Shown: positions 1 through 13,100, counted from the stretch's first letter. The stretch: DNA of 64,000 nt from Hoplostethus atlanticus (GCA_034670405.1 JAXDDX010000034.1:3432501-3496500), one strand, 5' to 3'. Notes: generated by a model from the sequence alone, not told the origin. A program made the numbers and translations.

Positions 1-165
1 CTCCATCACTTACTCTCTCTCTCTCTCTCTCTCTCTCTGTCTGTCTGTCTCTCTCCATCACTTACTCTCTCTCTCTCTCTCTCTGTCTGTCTGTCTGTCT
101 CTCTCCATCACTTACTCTCTCTCTCTCTCTCTCTGTCTGTCTGTCTGTCTGTCTCTCTCATCACT

Positions 166-203
<38 letters not shown>

Positions 204-279
204 GTCTGTCTGTCTCTCTCCATCACTTACTCTCTCTCTCTCTCTCTCTCTCTGTCTGTCTGTCTGTCTCCATCACTTA

Positions 280-328
<49 letters not shown>

Positions 329-348
329 ACTTACTCTCCCTTTCTCTC

Positions 349-389
<41 letters not shown>

Positions 390-415
390 GTCTGTCTGTC
401 TGTCTCCATCACTTA

Positions 416-447
<32 letters not shown>

Positions 448-471
448 GTCTGTCTGTCTCTCCATCACTTA

Positions 472-518
<47 letters not shown>
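1..518. repeat. CT-rich compound minisatellite
   Basis: The stretch is built of (CT)n runs followed by short (CTGT)n runs, and each unit begins with the same anchor, CCATCACTTACTCTCTC. At least nine anchors are seen, spaced roughly 45-85 bp apart because the dinucleotide part varies in length. It is therefore a minisatellite whose units contain microsatellites. The purine-only reading frame on the other strand is a by-product of composition. Confidence 0.9.
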
Positions 519-522
<4 letters not shown>

Positions 523-702
523 CCTTGTTTCTTTCCTCCCTGTCAGGACACAGGGGTGGGGTATGGGTGCAGGCAGGGTCCTGCTGATTCATCCATTAGT
601 CCTCACCTTCAGCTGCCCCCCCCCCCCCGTCCCCCAACACGTCCTCTTTTGATCCGTCCCTGATCATATCTGTCTCACGTTAATTCCACATTGATCCCCC
701 AC

Positions 703-1013
703 AGTGCGAAGCCTCTCCTGTTCTGTCCTCCCCTTGCATCACCACGCTTTTCTCTACTCTTGTTTCTCCTCGTTTCCTCTCCTCCCCTCGCCTCTTCTTT
801 CTTCTCTCCTCTTTTTTCCTCTGCTCTCCTCTTCCTCCTTCTCCTCATTTCCTCTCCTCTCCTCCCCCCTCCTCTTCTTTCTTCCCCTCCTCTTCATTAC
901 TCCCCTCTCCTCTTCTTTCCTCTGCTCTCCTCTCTCATCCTCTCCTCTCCTCTCCTCTCCCCTCCCCTCCTCTCCTCTCCCCTCCTCTCCTCTCTCCCCT
1001 CCTCTCCTCTCGT
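703..1013. repeat. CCTCT low-complexity pyrimidine tract
   Basis: About 300 bases are nearly pure pyrimidine, with repeated TCCTCTCCTC-type motifs. Both strands stay open for about 100 codons, but the predicted peptides are only Ser/Leu/Pro or Arg/Glu/Gly. That is expected from the base composition and is not evidence of a gene. Confidence 0.85.
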
Positions 1014-2872
1014 TTAAATCAATTTCCCACCACTCTTTTAACAGGTCATAAAGACTCAATTCAATCAGCTGTCACTGGTATTAGGATAAGCCCTGTTGAT
1101 CTGGTTAGGGATTTGTCTTTTTTCCCTCCCACTCCACCCCTCACCTCCTCTGGCGCTACGCTTCAGTGGGTCGACAGCTGCTGCATGTCTGGATTATTAC
1201 ACCCAGCTCACACACTACTTCTTTTTTTTGTCTCACCTGCGTGACACAGACGTGGCCTTGCTGTCTAAATGTAGCTACACAGGAACCAGATTCACACTTT
1301 CCTTTGCAGTGACCTTATTTCAGCGCACTAACTAGGGCTAGACCGATATTGGACTTTTAATAAAAAAGTGGATGTTATCCTGATATGATGGAGTATTTTA
1401 CTAAACCACCTTCAAGCGGTGGCAGTCTGTAAAACCTTTCTTTAAGGAGCTGCAAGCCCCTCTAAAATAACTTTATTAGTATTTTAATGGTCACAGGATG
1501 GTCCAAATGCTGTTTCAGAGGCTTTTCCACCCTGATAAGGATACAAACACTGATTGTTTGTCATTTTGGGGGGAAAGATATTGAATATTGGCACAAAATA
1601 CCAGGACACAGACATATCAGCAGCTTCAGTCCAAATATCGGTCTTTCAAAAAAACATTCTTATTCTAGTATCAGCTTGTTTATTAACTCGTGGAGAAGAA
1701 AAGAAAATACTCAACATTTTCTGTAATCAAATCACATTCTGCGGTCATTGAGTGCTAATGTGACAAATGAGAAAAATGTTCATCATTTGCCGCCAGCAAA
1801 TAAATCCGTTTATCCCGGCATGTTTTCAGTTTGGGCAGCTGCCAACTGTTCGTTGAGTGCTCCAACTACTTCAAGTACTTCTTCAAGCCGTTACATTTTT
1901 GTACTCAAGATTGTTGTTGTTTTTTTGCACCCTTGCCATTCGCAGCGGGGAGATGTCCATCAAGTACTTACGGAGTATTATTGTGTTACTTGCGATCCTC
2001 TCCGAAGATTACAACACTGCAATGAGGTCATTAAGTGAAGTGTTATAATGTGGCTGAAATCTCTAGCATTAACAAACACTGTTGAGTACACTGTGTCCCC
2101 TCATTTCATTTACACATATAAATAATAGTAAAAAACATCTACCATTGACAGAACACATCATAGACGGTGTTCTGGAGTGATAATAATGTGCCTATTGCAT
2201 GCTGTTTAGTATGTAGTGTGAGTTTTCAGACCAAAGCTGAAGCTGAAAAAAAAACCCCATCATTTGAGCCGACGTTGTCAACGCAGCCCGGCTGTCTGTT
2301 GCTGAGCGATGTGTATCTGTCGGCTTCCCTTATCATCCGGTCTTTGTTTGACCAGGGCGCTCTGAGCCCTCGTCGGCAACGCGTTCGCCGTGTACCTGTC
2401 TTTCTGCGTAGGAAAGTCACATTGAGATGGAAACCCGCCTTCCCATTGGAGCTGCAGCCAAGAGATTTGAGTGCATGTAGCGTGTTTGCCTTAACCCCAT
2501 CCTGCCTGCCGCCGCCATCTCTCTTTGTCTGCCCCCCTGACACTCCCGGCACTCGTGTGGGTTAAGACATAGAGAAACACCAATATATAGACCTTGCACA
2601 CCTGTGTAGCAGGTCTTAGCGGCCTAAATCACATCACATCACATCATGGGGGTACAATAGTGAAGAGCGCTCCATCCCCACTACTTGAGATGCTGTAGAT
2701 TGTTGCAACTCAACTCAAACTCAAAATTTAGGAGCAAGATCTAAAACTCTCCTAAACAGCAGAGAGTGAGATGTTGCTCTTTGCTCAATATCTATGATAG
2801 CATAGAAGAATTTCAACATTTTTCTCTCTCTCTCTCTCTCTCTCTGTCCTTCCCTCTCTCCACCCTCACCAG
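1014..2872. other. Non-coding stretch upstream of the RGK exon
   Basis: No exon was recognised. GACCGATATTGGA near 1341 and its approximate reverse complement TCCAAATATCGGTC near 1631 bracket about 300 bp. A similar GACCGATAT motif recurs near 55,668 and 56,187, so this may be a fragment of a dispersed repeat. A short (CT)n run lies just before the splice acceptor at about 2870. If the RGK gene extends to the left, this is probably part of its last intron. Confidence 0.4.
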
Positions 2873-3201
2873 AGGCCCACTCCAGTGCCATGATGTTCGA
2901 CTGCCTCTACCTGGAGTTGTCCGCCTCCCTGGACCACGGCACCACCGAGCTGCTGGAGGCAGCGGTCCGGGCGGCCAGGGGCGACTGCGTGGGCCCCGGC
3001 TGGACCGACGGCGACCCCGGGTCCGGCCGCAGGGAGAGCCTGACCAGCCGGGCCAAGCGGTTCCTATCGGGGCTCGTACCGCGCTCGTACGGCCGGGACC
3101 GGGACCGGGACCGGGGGCGCTACCGCGAGATGAGTCGGCACCGGGGGAGCAAGATCCTCCGTCAGAAGTCCCGCTCCTGCCACGACCTCAGCGCACTGTG
3201 A
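2873..3201 (+). CDS. rem2: RGK-family small GTPase, last coding exon (REM2-like)
   Basis: RGK proteins (Rad, Gem, Rem, Rem2) are Ras-like GTP-binding proteins that bind voltage-gated calcium channel beta subunits and lower calcium current. This exon follows a pyrimidine tract and a CCCTCACCAG acceptor and runs to a TGA. It encodes the end of the G domain (LELSASLDHGTTELLEAAVR, in the position of the family's IETSA...ELFEGAVR segment). Next comes the basic calmodulin-binding helix RRESLTSRAKRFLSGLVPR, then the family-specific C-terminus SRSCHDLSAL. The helix resembles REM2 (remembered as RRESLTKKAKRFLANLVPR), and the neighbours nop9, tgm1, abhd4 and dad1 share REM2's human chromosome arm. Oddities are ELSA where ETSA is usual, an Arg/Asp-rich insertion encoded by GGGACC repeats, and SAL instead of SVL at the end. 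Earlier exons were not found and are probably left of the window. The RGK family call is firm; the paralogue is inferred. Confidence 0.8.
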
Positions 3202-4620
3202 CACACACACACACACACACACGTATATATGTACACACATACATACATACACAGATACACACACACACGCCAGGCGCAAACATGGGGGAGAAGGGGAGAG
3301 GAGGAGAGGGTAAAACGGAGGACAGCAGGGAGACGACTAAAGGGAGGGAGATGGAGAAGCTGGAGAAAGATGGAGAGCAGCGGAGGACATGCAGAGAAGA
3401 GAAAGAGGGAGATGAGAGGGAGGAGACACGAGGAGAAAAGGAGAGAGAAAGATGATAGATAGATCCATCTGTGAGAGAGAGAGAGAGACAAACTTTGAGA
3501 AAAAAAACAGGAAAAAACACAGAGCGATAAAAAAGGTGAGCCTAATTAGCCACACTAGCTTGAGTGAATCAGCGAGCACTCGTTACCTGATGAGAGCGGG
3601 AGAGAGAGACAGAGAGAGAAAAGCCGGAGAGAGAGTCACAACAAGGCGCTGATTGGACGATTATCGTGGCGAGGTGGTGGTGGGAGGGAATCAAGTCACA
3701 AATGAACACGCACCCAAGTGTCACGCACTGATTATGTAGAGACTGATAGCCATCTAACGTAGACCTACTGTAGACCTTGTTTTATAGCATGCTGTTCCAC
3801 CGTGAGTAGACGAGACAGGACACCATCCTTTAGGTTTTTTGCAGATCCACAGCGCTGAATTTACCGTACCTCAGTGGCCGATGGGCTAACGCACAATCGA
3901 GCTAGCGTCTCAAGGCAAGACCCTGCATTTACAAAAATCCATCCGTGCATTTTCCAACTTTCAGACGCCAGCGTCGGCTCTTTGATTTGATCGGGAATTG
4001 AGCGTTTTGACGATACTGCCAATGGTTTTTGAGAATTTCACGCATCCATCTGTGACTTTAATACAAGGTCGGAGGTCAAAAAAATAAAAGCCCAAGCCAT
4101 ATTTTACTGAATCCGTCGTGAGCAATCACCACAAAGATCCCTTTACTGTATATGTGGGAAGCGGAGCTGGGGGGCGGGGGGGGGGAGGGTCAAAACGGCC
4201 ATCAAGAAATAGATGCAAGCGGGACGCAAGTCGTACGACGCCGGGTTGCAGGAGGATAAACGAGAGATAAACAAATCTACCTGTGGCTGTTTCATGTTTT
4301 CATTTGGCTGTTTTTTTACCCACTGGCATTATCACGTGTGTTGAGACAGTATCCTACCATACTATTACTAGAGTAGCACTTCTGTGGGGGCTGGCCACAC
4401 AGGGGGGAATATATGACCCGGAAGAAGAAAAAAAAACCAAAAAGAACGTTCTGGAAACGTTGTTGTGGATGTTTTGTCAGCGTGGCGGCGTCACCCGACA
4501 AATGCTCACTTGTTTGTCACCGTCTACTAAGCACTCTCGTCTTTCCAAGGAGAATAAATCAATTTTTGTTTGACGTCCTTAACGAGTGTCTCGTTCTTGT
4601 TTCTTAACAGCGTCTCGTTC
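3202..4620 (+). other. Probable 3' untranslated region and downstream DNA of the RGK gene
   Basis: After the stop there is an AC/ACAT microsatellite (about 3201-3270), then a GA-rich tract to about 3650. No coding sequence is recognised. Possible poly(A) signals are AATAAA near 4083 and 4553, so the 3' UTR could end at either. The GA-rich part opens long frames of Arg/Glu that I regard as compositional. Confidence 0.45.
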
Positions 4621-5417
4621 TGGTGGTTGCTGGGTTGAGCGACTTGCACCTCTTCGTTCTAGTTAGAACACACACACACAAAAAAATGCAACGTCGACAC
4701 TATGTGGTTGTAACAAAATCCCAGGGCAAAAAATAGTCCCTGGGATTGTCTCAGGGGGAACATGAGCTTGCAGATAGCCGACCAAGCATTATAGATTGTC
4801 CTAGAAGCAGTAGAGACTTAAAGGAACCCATAGGAAAGCAAAATCCAAGAAGACATCTCATATATATATATATATACCTATTATGTCTCCTAGACAAATG
4901 AGCTCCTACTTCCTATTTCTCAAATTCAACTCCGGAAGGAACAACCACATAACAGCTCATCTCACTCTGATCACAACAACAGATCTCCAAATGATCTCAA
5001 ATAAGTCTTATTTAACTCTCCTGAATATGAAACCATGAGATTTAAGAAAGATCTCAAAGAAAACTACTACTAATACTGTTGCATTTTCCTACTGAAGCCA
5101 CGGGGGTCAGTAGCCATATAGTAGGAGCTTGTTACCATTATAGATGTCACATGTTAGCATCTTGATCTCATAAATTCTCAAGAATCCTTTCTCTCTCTCT
5201 TTGTTGTCTCCTCATTGCTCCTAAGGGGGTTTTAGGAGAAACATTTCAGATGAAGGTGACCAACAAAAGCAGACACAATTGAGATCTCCCCTATCTCTCA
5301 GGAGATTAAAAAAAAAAAAAAGACAACTCTGAGCAAAAGATTTTTCCTCTGGGAATACATCAGAGATCGGCCCTTTGGTTGACTTAGCTGGTAAGTGAGG
5401 GGAACATAGACAACAAC
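4621..5417. other. Intergenic DNA, no gene seen
   Basis: AT-rich unique-looking sequence. It contains one short inverted repeat (ATCCCAGGG...CCCTGGGAT, about 4720-4747) and an (AT)n run near 4861. Nothing coding is recognised. Confidence 0.5.
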
Positions 5418-6402
5418 TTCATGTGTCCCAGTGCTCCATGCTAACACTTTAGCATACGCTATGTTGAGTGGTAGTAGGCTCCATGCTAACACTTTAGCAT
5501 TCACTATTTTGAGTGGTAGTAGGCTCCATGCTAACACTTTAGCATACGCTATGTTGAGTGGTACTAGGCTCCATGCTAACACTTTAGTATTCACTATGTT
5601 GACTGACAGTAGGCTCCATGCTAACACTTTAGCATACACTATGTTGAGTGGTAGTAGGCTCCATGCTAACACTTTAGCATTCACTATGTTGACTGACAGT
5701 AGGCTCCATGCTAACACTTTAGCATACACTATGTTGACTGACAGTAGGCTCCATACTAACACTTTAGTATTCACTATTTTGAGTGGTAGTAGGCTCCATG
5801 CTAACACTTTAGCATTCACTATTTTGAGTGGTAGTAGGCTCCATGCTAACACTTTAGTATTCACTATGTTGACTGACAGTAGGGGAGTAGCATTATCACA
5901 TATAAGTGAAATAGTAGCAGCTCTAAAGCTAAATGGTAAGAAATCTTTGCTAATCGATGATATTTGGCTACGTCTGGCAGTTTTGTGAAGGAGATTAGTA
6001 ACATTTACACAAAATGTGATACAAAAATAACTATACAATAACTATATATAACTATGAATACTATTTTGAACTACCAGGAATTACTTTCCCTGTTTCCATA
6101 GGAAGCGAACATGGTGGGTGATAGGAGAGTGTACAGCCAAAAATCCCTGTGCAGCGGATGAATACGTGGTTGCTCATCTGAAATATTTCCAAAAAATTAG
6201 CCTGGCTATATATTGAGTTTATGATATTACATTTTAAAAATGTATGAATCTGCAGACCATATAATGAAAAAACACCGGCAACTTTTTTATTGCGAAAAGG
6301 TCAGTCTACGTTGAGATAATGCTAGTCACCTACTATCACTCAACATAGTGTATGCTAAGGGTTAGCATGGAGCACCACAGTGACTACAGGGGACACATGG
6401 GG
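5418..6402. mobile_element. Inverted-repeat element enclosing a minisatellite
   Basis: The left sequence (CATGTGTCCCAGTGCTCC, then ATGCTAACACTTTAGCAT, around 5420-5475) reappears inverted at about 6325-6402 (CTCAACATAGTGTATGCTAA, then TTAGCATGGAGCACC, then GGACACATGG). Outward-facing copies about 0.9 kb apart suggest a non-autonomous DNA transposon or foldback element whose interior has expanded into the 45-bp minisatellite. No transposase is visible, and no target duplication could be fixed by eye. Confidence 0.5.
5434..5884. repeat. 45-bp minisatellite, about ten units
   Basis: The core CCATGCTAACACTTTAG starts at 5436, 5481, 5526, 5571, 5616, 5661, 5706, 5751, 5796 and 5841, an exact 45-bp period. 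Units differ at a few positions, in two main forms ending TTGAGTGGTAGTAGG or TTGACTGACAGTAGG. Because 45 is a multiple of three, both strands show long open frames of a 15-residue repeat. I treat these as spurious. Confidence 0.92.
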
Positions 6403-9400
6403 CGATTTTGGTGTACGCTGACCAAACTTGGTGTATTCCTTTAACACAATGCACCACATTTTATTTCCCCGAGGCTTGAAACGAGAACGAGTATGAAAAA
6501 AATCTCCATCATGCTCTTGCCTCTCTCTTCTTCACCCTAGTTTTACCAGGTGTAAAAAATGTGCCAGGATTGTTATCAGGGAGACAATACTGTTCCCTAT
6601 AGGTGCTCAGATCAGGAGCTGAGGTATTACAGTTCTGATGTGGGTGTAGTGGCTATCTGGAGTGGATACATGGGTGAACTCTTGAGGTGGAGAGGGAAGA
6701 CTGGCAAAGAGACAGAGGGGTTGAGGAGAAAGAGAGAGAGAGAGAGAGAGGAGTAATGGTTGCTTGGAGACTGTTGTCAAGGAGACGATAAGTCTGGAGT
6801 CCTTTGGTATCTCAGTTGTCCTGTATTTGTTTTGAGTCTTCAGAAATAGGAGGATTTTTTGTTTTTGTTTCTTCTCAGAAAGTGGGTGAAGCAGAGACGG
6901 TGATCAGCACAGAGGCGAGGTCAACTCTTCAAGAGAGACGGGGTAGATTTGATGCATTATGTTTTATAGAACCTGCACAGAAAAATAGCACACGCACACA
7001 CCAGACAGGATTTTACCCCCCGTTCACCTGTCGAGTGACTGTCAAATAATAGGCTACATTTCTGCACACACAACACCAATATGAGATATGAACCCGCTCT
7101 GTGACGCCCTATCGGTCTCTCAAATCGTGACAGAAATCCTCTCCCTCTCTGTCGCTGACTCATTCTGTGGGCATTAACTGAGAATCTGGGCAAACACACA
7201 CTTTTAGAGAGGAGGAAAGACAGAGGTAGCTTAAGAGAGATTAAAAAAAACAACCCCGCTGTATGCCAGAGAAAGCCTGTCTAACTTACTCTTCACTTTG
7301 CACCGAGGAAAGGCTATTTTCAGTGTGCACTGTGCATTACTAATGACATGAGTATTTTCCTTAGATGTGGGCGGAAGCATGTTAACGAGGAGGCAATATT
7401 GGAAGTGTGTGTGTGTGTGTCTGGTGTAGTTGAGGACAGGCCGGGGCACGGCGCATGTGGAGGCTGCAGTGATTGCCATACACTGTGGCGGCGAGACACC
7501 GAGTGGCGTTGAGAGGAACCGTGTCTGAATCCCCAGGGAATGCATGTGATTTGTTTTCATGGAGTGATGCCTCATTGTAGCCCAAAGGTCATTGTTCCTC
7601 CGCTTTGTCTCCCTCGTGCACAGGGCTCCAAACATGCACACAGCTATAATAACCGAACAACAAAGGAGCCGACAATAGGCCAGACCACTACCACTGAATG
7701 CCACACTTGGAATGAACCGCATGAAAACTGGTTTGGTCAGAGGAGGAGGTCCAATAAGTGGTTATAATGGCGCGACAACAGCAAGGGACAAATCGGCCTC
7801 ATTGTGGTCTGAACACCTTGTGCGATGCCCATGAAATTCCCAGTAATGTAGATCAATAGCAGGTCAAAAGGCGAAGAAGAAAGCCATGTCTGGTAAGAGT
7901 ACGACAACATTCTCTCACAGGATTAGTATTGATCTCAACATTACATGGGGTGTAGTGAGAAATGTTGTATTTCATACTGTGCAATGTATCAAGTAAAAAC
8001 CGAATGAAGAGGGTGGTGTGGCCCCTCGGTGTGTATATCGCCATAAAGGGGTTTCAAATGGAAGCAATGTGGAGTCAAGTTCATTTAACCTGGAAACCAT
8101 AATAATGGTCTCAATAATTAACAGCCCATTGATTAAGTTAACAATTAGCTAAATGCAATTAACGATGAAATGTTCAAAAGTCCACTGATTGAAAAAGGAA
8201 GCTGCCCCGTATATATTCAGCCCTGAAGAACAAGTCTTCTCTAAAAGGGAACATGTTGGGGATCTGAACCAGAGCTCATGTTGTATGATGACCGTCTGCT
8301 CTGGGGTGGAGTCGGTTGCTACCACACTGTCCTCTGGTGGCCAACTGCTGTATGTACAGTTTATTTTCCCTTTATGTTATATTAAAAAAAAAGCATTACT
8401 CAAACATTGGGTAATGCCATTCATGACAGCTTCTAGCACTACATTGGATATCACAATAGCAGATAAGATAAGTTAGTAAAAAAGAAAAGAGGCTCTTACT
8501 CTGAAACAGCTTAGCATATTTATTGTTCATTCATCCTGAAGAGAAACTAAACATGCCACCCACACAATCAATGTCACTTCTCAAAAAAAATCCAACGCCT
8601 CGACATAGTAAACAATAGATCCATTAGCATTGCGTCCGACATAAAAAGTACATTTTCCCAACAGCACAGTCGTCGTCTCGATAAAGCTGACGAAACTCTT
8701 GAGAAGCGTTCTCGTGGAGCCACGCCACTCTAGAGAAAAAACGATAACTGTAAAGGTCAATATGGTGCTCTGGTTCTAAGGTCAAGTCAACCCAGAAATA
8801 AATACCCAGTTATAATAAGGGTAAATTACATCCACTGATGCGTGAATCACCATGAATTCATGTATGAGCTATCAGGAATTTCCAAAGCTCCGCGTTGGCC
8901 GATGAATGAGTCATACCTAGGCCATTTGTCAGTGGTCGGTTGCACGTAATGATTTGCCATTAATTAATAGGGTTAACTGACAAATGTAATTAATGTGTCA
9001 ATTAGATCCAGAGAATGCTTTCATTAGCTGATTGTCACATTTTTCATCTTTCTGTGACTTTAGGGGGCACAAAAAACAATGAAGTGCTTGTGAGGTGAAT
9101 TATTCGTTTTTGGATGAGCACATTGACGTCTGCGGTTGTGTACCAGATGTTATTAAGCTGTACGCCACACTTACACACACACACAACACACACAGACTGC
9201 AGAGAGGTCTGGGTCGTGTGATGACAATTTTGTGTATGGAGAGAATAGAGGAGAGGGATCAGGATCTGTATTCCTGTCTTCTGAAAGGTCAATTCATATT
9301 ATTGTTGGCTGACTGGCTGCACTTATAAACTGCAAAGGTATCACCACCGCCATGACTCATTCATTAATTAGAGCTTTGTGACTTCCTGGGTTGATGGATT

Positions 9401-10103
9401 CATTCATGTTGCCTCATTACTGCATTGACCCATGTATATTTCTGTACCCTCGCTATAAATTGGTACCAAAAAGGTGTTGATTAAGGGTAGATGTCCATGT
9501 TAGATCTTTGACAGTAGCTTCCTCTGACTTGATGCTCTTCCCATGCTGCCTTGCAGTACTGCGGCGTGGCTTCTTCTCGGTTGAGATAAAAGTCCCTTAA
9601 AAATCAATACTTTCCTGTGTGACCTATGCTAGTGTGTCTCCAACATGCCTGGGGAAATGATTTGACAGTCTCAATTAAGGAATTATAAGGAAGTATGAGA
9701 TTTATCGGGACAGGGGAAACGATTATCTTAGTCATCTGATGAATTCAGACTCATTGAGAAGTGGAGGCTGATCGATGAGTCACCATTCTTTAACACGTAA
9801 AAAAAAGTGTGGATAAAGAAAGCTTCTCTGAGTCAGGGGAAAGGTGTTGACTAAAAGCACTCCTTTATGATTTCCTTGTGATTATTATTATCCAATCAGC
9901 AATTGCCATGTCACATAAAGCACTACATCAAAATGCACAATCAAAACTGTCAACTGCATGTGTTTTATGTTAGCCCAGTTGGGTTATTCTTCCTCTCCTC
10001 TAGGTGGAATCATCATCATCATCTTTATAACACAACTTTATAACGACAACTTTAGATTTTCTTTTCATCCTGATACGATACAAAGTGGTCACATTTCCGC
10101 TCG
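6403..10103. other. Intergenic DNA between the RGK gene and nop9, no gene seen
   Basis: The two genes point towards each other across this gap. Open frames of 60-160 codons occur but have no recognisable domain, start context or splice pattern. A short GA run (6730-6755) and TG/AC runs (about 7405 and 9170) are present. Nothing else was identified. Confidence 0.5.
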
Positions 10104-13100
10104 TCACTCAAGAATATCACTGAAGAGCTTCCTTTTCTTGGACTGGCCGGTTTGTATTTCCTGCCAGTGGGCTCGTCTATTTAAGAAGTGGGACAGGGCG
10201 AACTTGGCCCACACGTGGCGGGCGAACTGGTCAGACCTCAGCTGGCTTTCGCTCGTTACTGAAAGGGATAGGAGAGGAAAAAAGGAAAAGGAAGTCATGA
10301 ACGTGAAACTAGAGGCAATGTGTCAAAGAAATTTTGCACAAAAAAAACCCCAAAACCCCCCGGCCATACATACCTAGTTCCTGCGCGATGCTTTGCCTCT
10401 GACTGACCGAGGCGCTGTTCCATACGGCTTCCAGCACCCGGCTGCCCAACCTGGAGCAGGCCATCTGGACATACTGGCCCTGGGAGGACAGACGGCAAAG
10501 AGGGAGGAAGAGGGCGATGAGTCATGGAGAGCAGAAATACAGGAGGGAGCACGGGACAGTTAAAACACTATTATCCCCTTTGTGTACAGTAATGTGTCCT
10601 CATGTTCCTCTCGTTCAGTTGCAACGCTGCTGCATTTGGATTCTCGCGTGGATTGAAAGGTATATGACGTAAACAAGGATTGGGGGACGTGATTACCCAC
10701 AGTTCCTCAAGCTGTTGGTACTGTAGCCGCAGTTTGAGACGATCCTGCAAGGTTCAATCCCAGCGACAAAATGTCCTCGAGCAAGACACTGAGCCCTTAT
10801 CTGCTCACACAATGTAAGTCACTCTGGATAAGAGCGTCAAGGTCACATTTGACCACGAGGACGTCTCAGAAGCAAATGCCTGTTGCTATCCATCACAGGA
10901 TCTTTAGCTACTGCTAGTTTTAGCATCGTCACCGGAATCACCGGAATTTCGTGAGTTTGACAACCTTGCCAAAGATTGAATTCAATACAGAATTTTATAA
11001 ACGTTCAATACTTTCAATTCCATTTCAGTCACCTCCAGAGTATGAAGAAGAAGAAGAAGAAGAAAAAGAAGAAGTTTTCTATGCTAGTAAATTCTAAAGG
11101 CGTCTCCGCTCATACCTCAAGCCTCTTGAGGATCTTGCCCCTGCCCTTGTCGCTGGACGTGGTGATGAGCGCCTGGAGGACGTGGCTCCCCGAGGGGTTG
11201 GAGGCCAGGGTTAGGAGGTCGGCGGGGGTCAGAGAGCGCAGGCTGTTCAGGAGGAGCGAGCGCTCCTTGAACTTGGCCAGCGCCTGGACCAGACAGGACC
11301 CGTGGTAACAGATGGAGGCCAAAGGGATCTGAAAAATGAAAAGAGTTTTCAACGTCGGCGCGGGCTGTCATATCACATCGCCGTACGCATTTGATGTGTC
11401 CCGATCCCTCACCTCGGTCTGTATGCCGCCCTCTGCTGTGTCGGAGTGGTAGTACACCTCGTAGGTGAGCAGGGACATGAAGAGAGGGAGGCAGCTGGTG
11501 TGTCGAGTGCCGGGCTCAGCGCAGTGGAAGGCCTGGGGGGGAGAGGAGATGAACGTCAATAAGAAGAGTCTCCAGGGACAACTAATGAAACCTTGGATTT
11601 ATTGAAGCACTGGTGGTTTCATTCATAAAAAAGAAAAAAAACATCGATTTTAGTAAAGGTTCATTACACCAAATGTTCTGTGAGGCTTACATGGAGGAGG
11701 CATTGCATTATCTCGCCCTGTCGCTCTCCGCTTTCTGCACAGCTCTGTGCCAATTGGACAATCACGCCCATGTGACCTGCAGCCAAGATGGCCTCCACGC
11801 CCTGGACCAGCTCATCGAACAACCTCGGGAACTATTTGGAGGAGAAAAAGAAAGGAGGGGCGTAAAGTAGAAAATCCTCGCTCTGTACTGATTCGACGAG
11901 CGGATACGACAACCTACCATTTTGTAATTGGACGAGGCTGCGGTTAGCCTCTGTATGGGGAAGTTGGCGATTGGATGGAGGGCTAGGTTGACCAGCTGAC
12001 CCTTGAGGTGGTTCTTGTAGAGGTCACGAAGAAGGGCCTTGTGGGACAGCTGGATGACAGTCTCGATGAGGTGGCTGGAGGCCTGGTCCTTGAGAAACAC
12101 CAAAAGTGGACTAAAAGGAATAAAAAAAAAAATACACACTTTTGCTTAACATTTCACGGCATGTTACCATTTAAATCTTCTCCCAATGCATTCGGTGACT
12201 TGTTCCTAAGGTTAGGCACAGGATAAAAAGCTCAACACGTGTGGAACCGTTCTCTCCGACCTCACTCCGGGAGCAGCGCTGCGAGTGGTCAGGTACTCCA
12301 AGACGCCTTTGAGGAGCTGCTTGCAGAGTTTCGGTCGTTTTCTGTGGCACACGGTCAGCATGGTCTGGACCACGACACTGGCGACGGCGTCTGTCACACT
12401 CACTAGGACAAGAGAGAGGCACGGAGAAAATATCATATACTGCAAATTGACGATAAAGCATGAAGGAAACCACACCAACACCAGTTTACTAACATTATGA
12501 AACCTCTGACTGGACCAAAACGTTAGCGGAATGAAAAAACGGTGCCATTTTCATGAGCTCCCCGTGGGATTTGCCTCCCATGTTTCATCTTAAAAGCTTT
12601 GCTCTGAAGGACGTTCTCCGCTAGGAGGCGGGTTAGCGTGAGACGACTCACCGTTTATGTTGTTCATCAGGCACTCGGTCAGGCTTTTCAGCTCGTACCA
12701 AAACGACGTGGGAGCCTCGAAGTCTGTGAGCTGAGGGGCAGCGCTGCGGTCTTTTGCACCTAGAAAAAAAAAAAAAAGTGAGAAGCAAAAATAGGTTAGC
12801 GTGAAATTTGTTTTGGGATGTTTTGGGAATTCATGTGTGTGTGTGTGTGTGTACCTGGACGGGATTCTGTGCGAGGTGGTCCGAGGCAGCCTGCCAGTAC
12901 ATGGAGGAGTGTGCGGACCACGTGGGAGCCGTGTGTGTGTTTGATGAACTCCGAGCTGTTGTCTCTAACCACCTGACTTAAAGACAACACCAAGGCCTCC
13001 AGTGCTCCGCAGCTCTCCTCTTCTTCTTCTTCTTCTGTGGTAGCAGATGGCTCCTTCTGTGATGACTCTAAAGATCGACACACATAATGGGAGCTATTAG

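Noticed and set aside
754..1059. Arg/Glu-rich frame and its Ser/Leu/Pro counterpart
   Set aside because: Produced by a pyrimidine-only tract; no homology expected.
5298..6038. Long open frames on both strands across the 45-bp minisatellite
   Set aside because: The unit length is a multiple of three, so any stop-free unit gives a long frame. There is no start context, no domain and no splice pattern.
7231..7722. 163-codon minus-strand open frame
   Set aside because: No recognisable domain, and it contains a TG microsatellite translation (HTHTH). Intergenic position with no exon signals.
12261..12265. Stronger GTGAGG donor inside nop9 exon 5
   Set aside because: Using it breaks the frame into the next exon. 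Extending to the GTCGGA donor keeps the conserved SPLLVFLKDQ join and a total length divisible by three.
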